A DNA stretch of 5,677 bases from Spirochaetaceae bacterium. GTDB lineage: Bacteria; Spirochaetota; Spirochaetia; Treponematales; Breznakiellaceae. The position numbers were made by a program, and so were the translations under genes. The notes beneath the pieces were generated by a model. It was given only the letters and a program-made list of their open reading frames with translations, did not search any database and had not been told where the DNA came from. The DNA lies in assembly GCA_031267475.1 (NCBI GenBank), contig JAIRZA010000093.1:1-5677 (forward strand). Direction: 5' to 3'. Below, piece by piece: positions 5,567-5,677 of this stretch (position 1 is its first letter; each line of letters begins with the position of its first letter).

Positions 5567-5677
5567 TTCCAAAACTTCAGTTTTTGGGGAGACAAGCAAA
5601 GCTTGTCCAGCAACCTATGAAAACCGCAGTTTTGTCGTCATCATGACGCGCCCATAGGGCGAAAAACTGCAAGAGCC
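5567..5677. repeat. Cluster of palindromes, probable intergenic repeat element cut by the window edge
   Basis: At least five small-loop hairpins follow one another. CCAAAACT (5569-5576) pairs with AGTTTTTGG (5579-5587, one bulged T). GACAAGC (5591-5597) pairs with GCTTGTC (5601-5607) around an AAA loop. AAAAC (5620-5624) pairs with GTTTT (5629-5633). CGTCA (5636-5640) pairs with TGACG (5644-5648), loop TCA. CGCCC (5649-5653) pairs with GGGCG (5657-5661), loop ATA. Long-range alternatives also exist: GCAGTTTT (5626-5633) with AAAACTGC (5663-5670), CAGTTTTT (5578-5585) with AAAAACTG (5662-5669), and CCTATG (5614-5619) with CATAGG (5653-5658). No convincing gene is seen. The base pairing is read directly; calling it a dispersed repeat family is inference, and the right end is not in the window. 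Confidence 0.55.

Noticed and set aside
5561..5677. CRISPR array or tRNA in the palindromic tail
   Set aside because: There are no evenly spaced identical direct repeats with unique spacers, and the stems do not form a cloverleaf with T-loop or anticodon features.

Overview
The window looks like a stretch of bacterial chromosome with all five convincing genes on the + strand. It is compact and moderately GC-rich, with GTG, TTG and ATG starts. The combination of a paired small helical protein and 10-repeat TPR protein with small conserved hypotheticals beside rsmD and rlmN suggests a spirochaete, most likely Treponema-like. That assignment rests on remembered family resemblance, not on a search. 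No mobile element genes, CRISPR array, tRNA or rRNA was seen.

Layout. (1) 42-1790: a 582-aa protein with one N-terminal membrane anchor and a long alpha-helical, TPR-like body, probably outside the cytoplasm. (2) 1791-1869: a short gap with a GC-rich hairpin. (3) 1870-2316: a 148-aa helical hypothetical protein whose C-terminus resembles the N-terminal peptide of the flagellar switch protein FliM. It lies 8 nt upstream of (4) rsmD, 2325-2873 (16S rRNA m2G966 methyltransferase). (5) 2854-2921: an A/T-rich region with a probable terminator and two competing hairpins, just ahead of the ribosome binding site of the next gene. (6) 2941-3282 and 3275-4399: a 113-aa helical protein overlapping the start of a 374-aa protein made of about ten TPR units in a 68-residue double-repeat pattern. 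(7) 4426-4451: a strong hairpin in the 87-nt gap ahead of (8) rlmN, 4487-5509 (23S rRNA m2A2503 / tRNA radical-SAM methyltransferase, TTG start). (9) 5510-5677: a non-coding tail with a terminator-like hairpin followed by a dense run of palindromes that looks like an intergenic repeat element cut off by the window edge.

How the genes fit together. Two rRNA-modifying enzymes acting on different subunits, RsmD (small) and RlmN (large), bracket a translationally coupled pair of helical-repeat proteins of unknown role. The pair is probably cytoplasmic and probably works as one scaffold. The most interesting parts are the regular TPR super-repeat with its small partner, the FliM-like peptide, and the palindrome cluster at the right edge. 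None of these proves a new system, but each gives a specific test.
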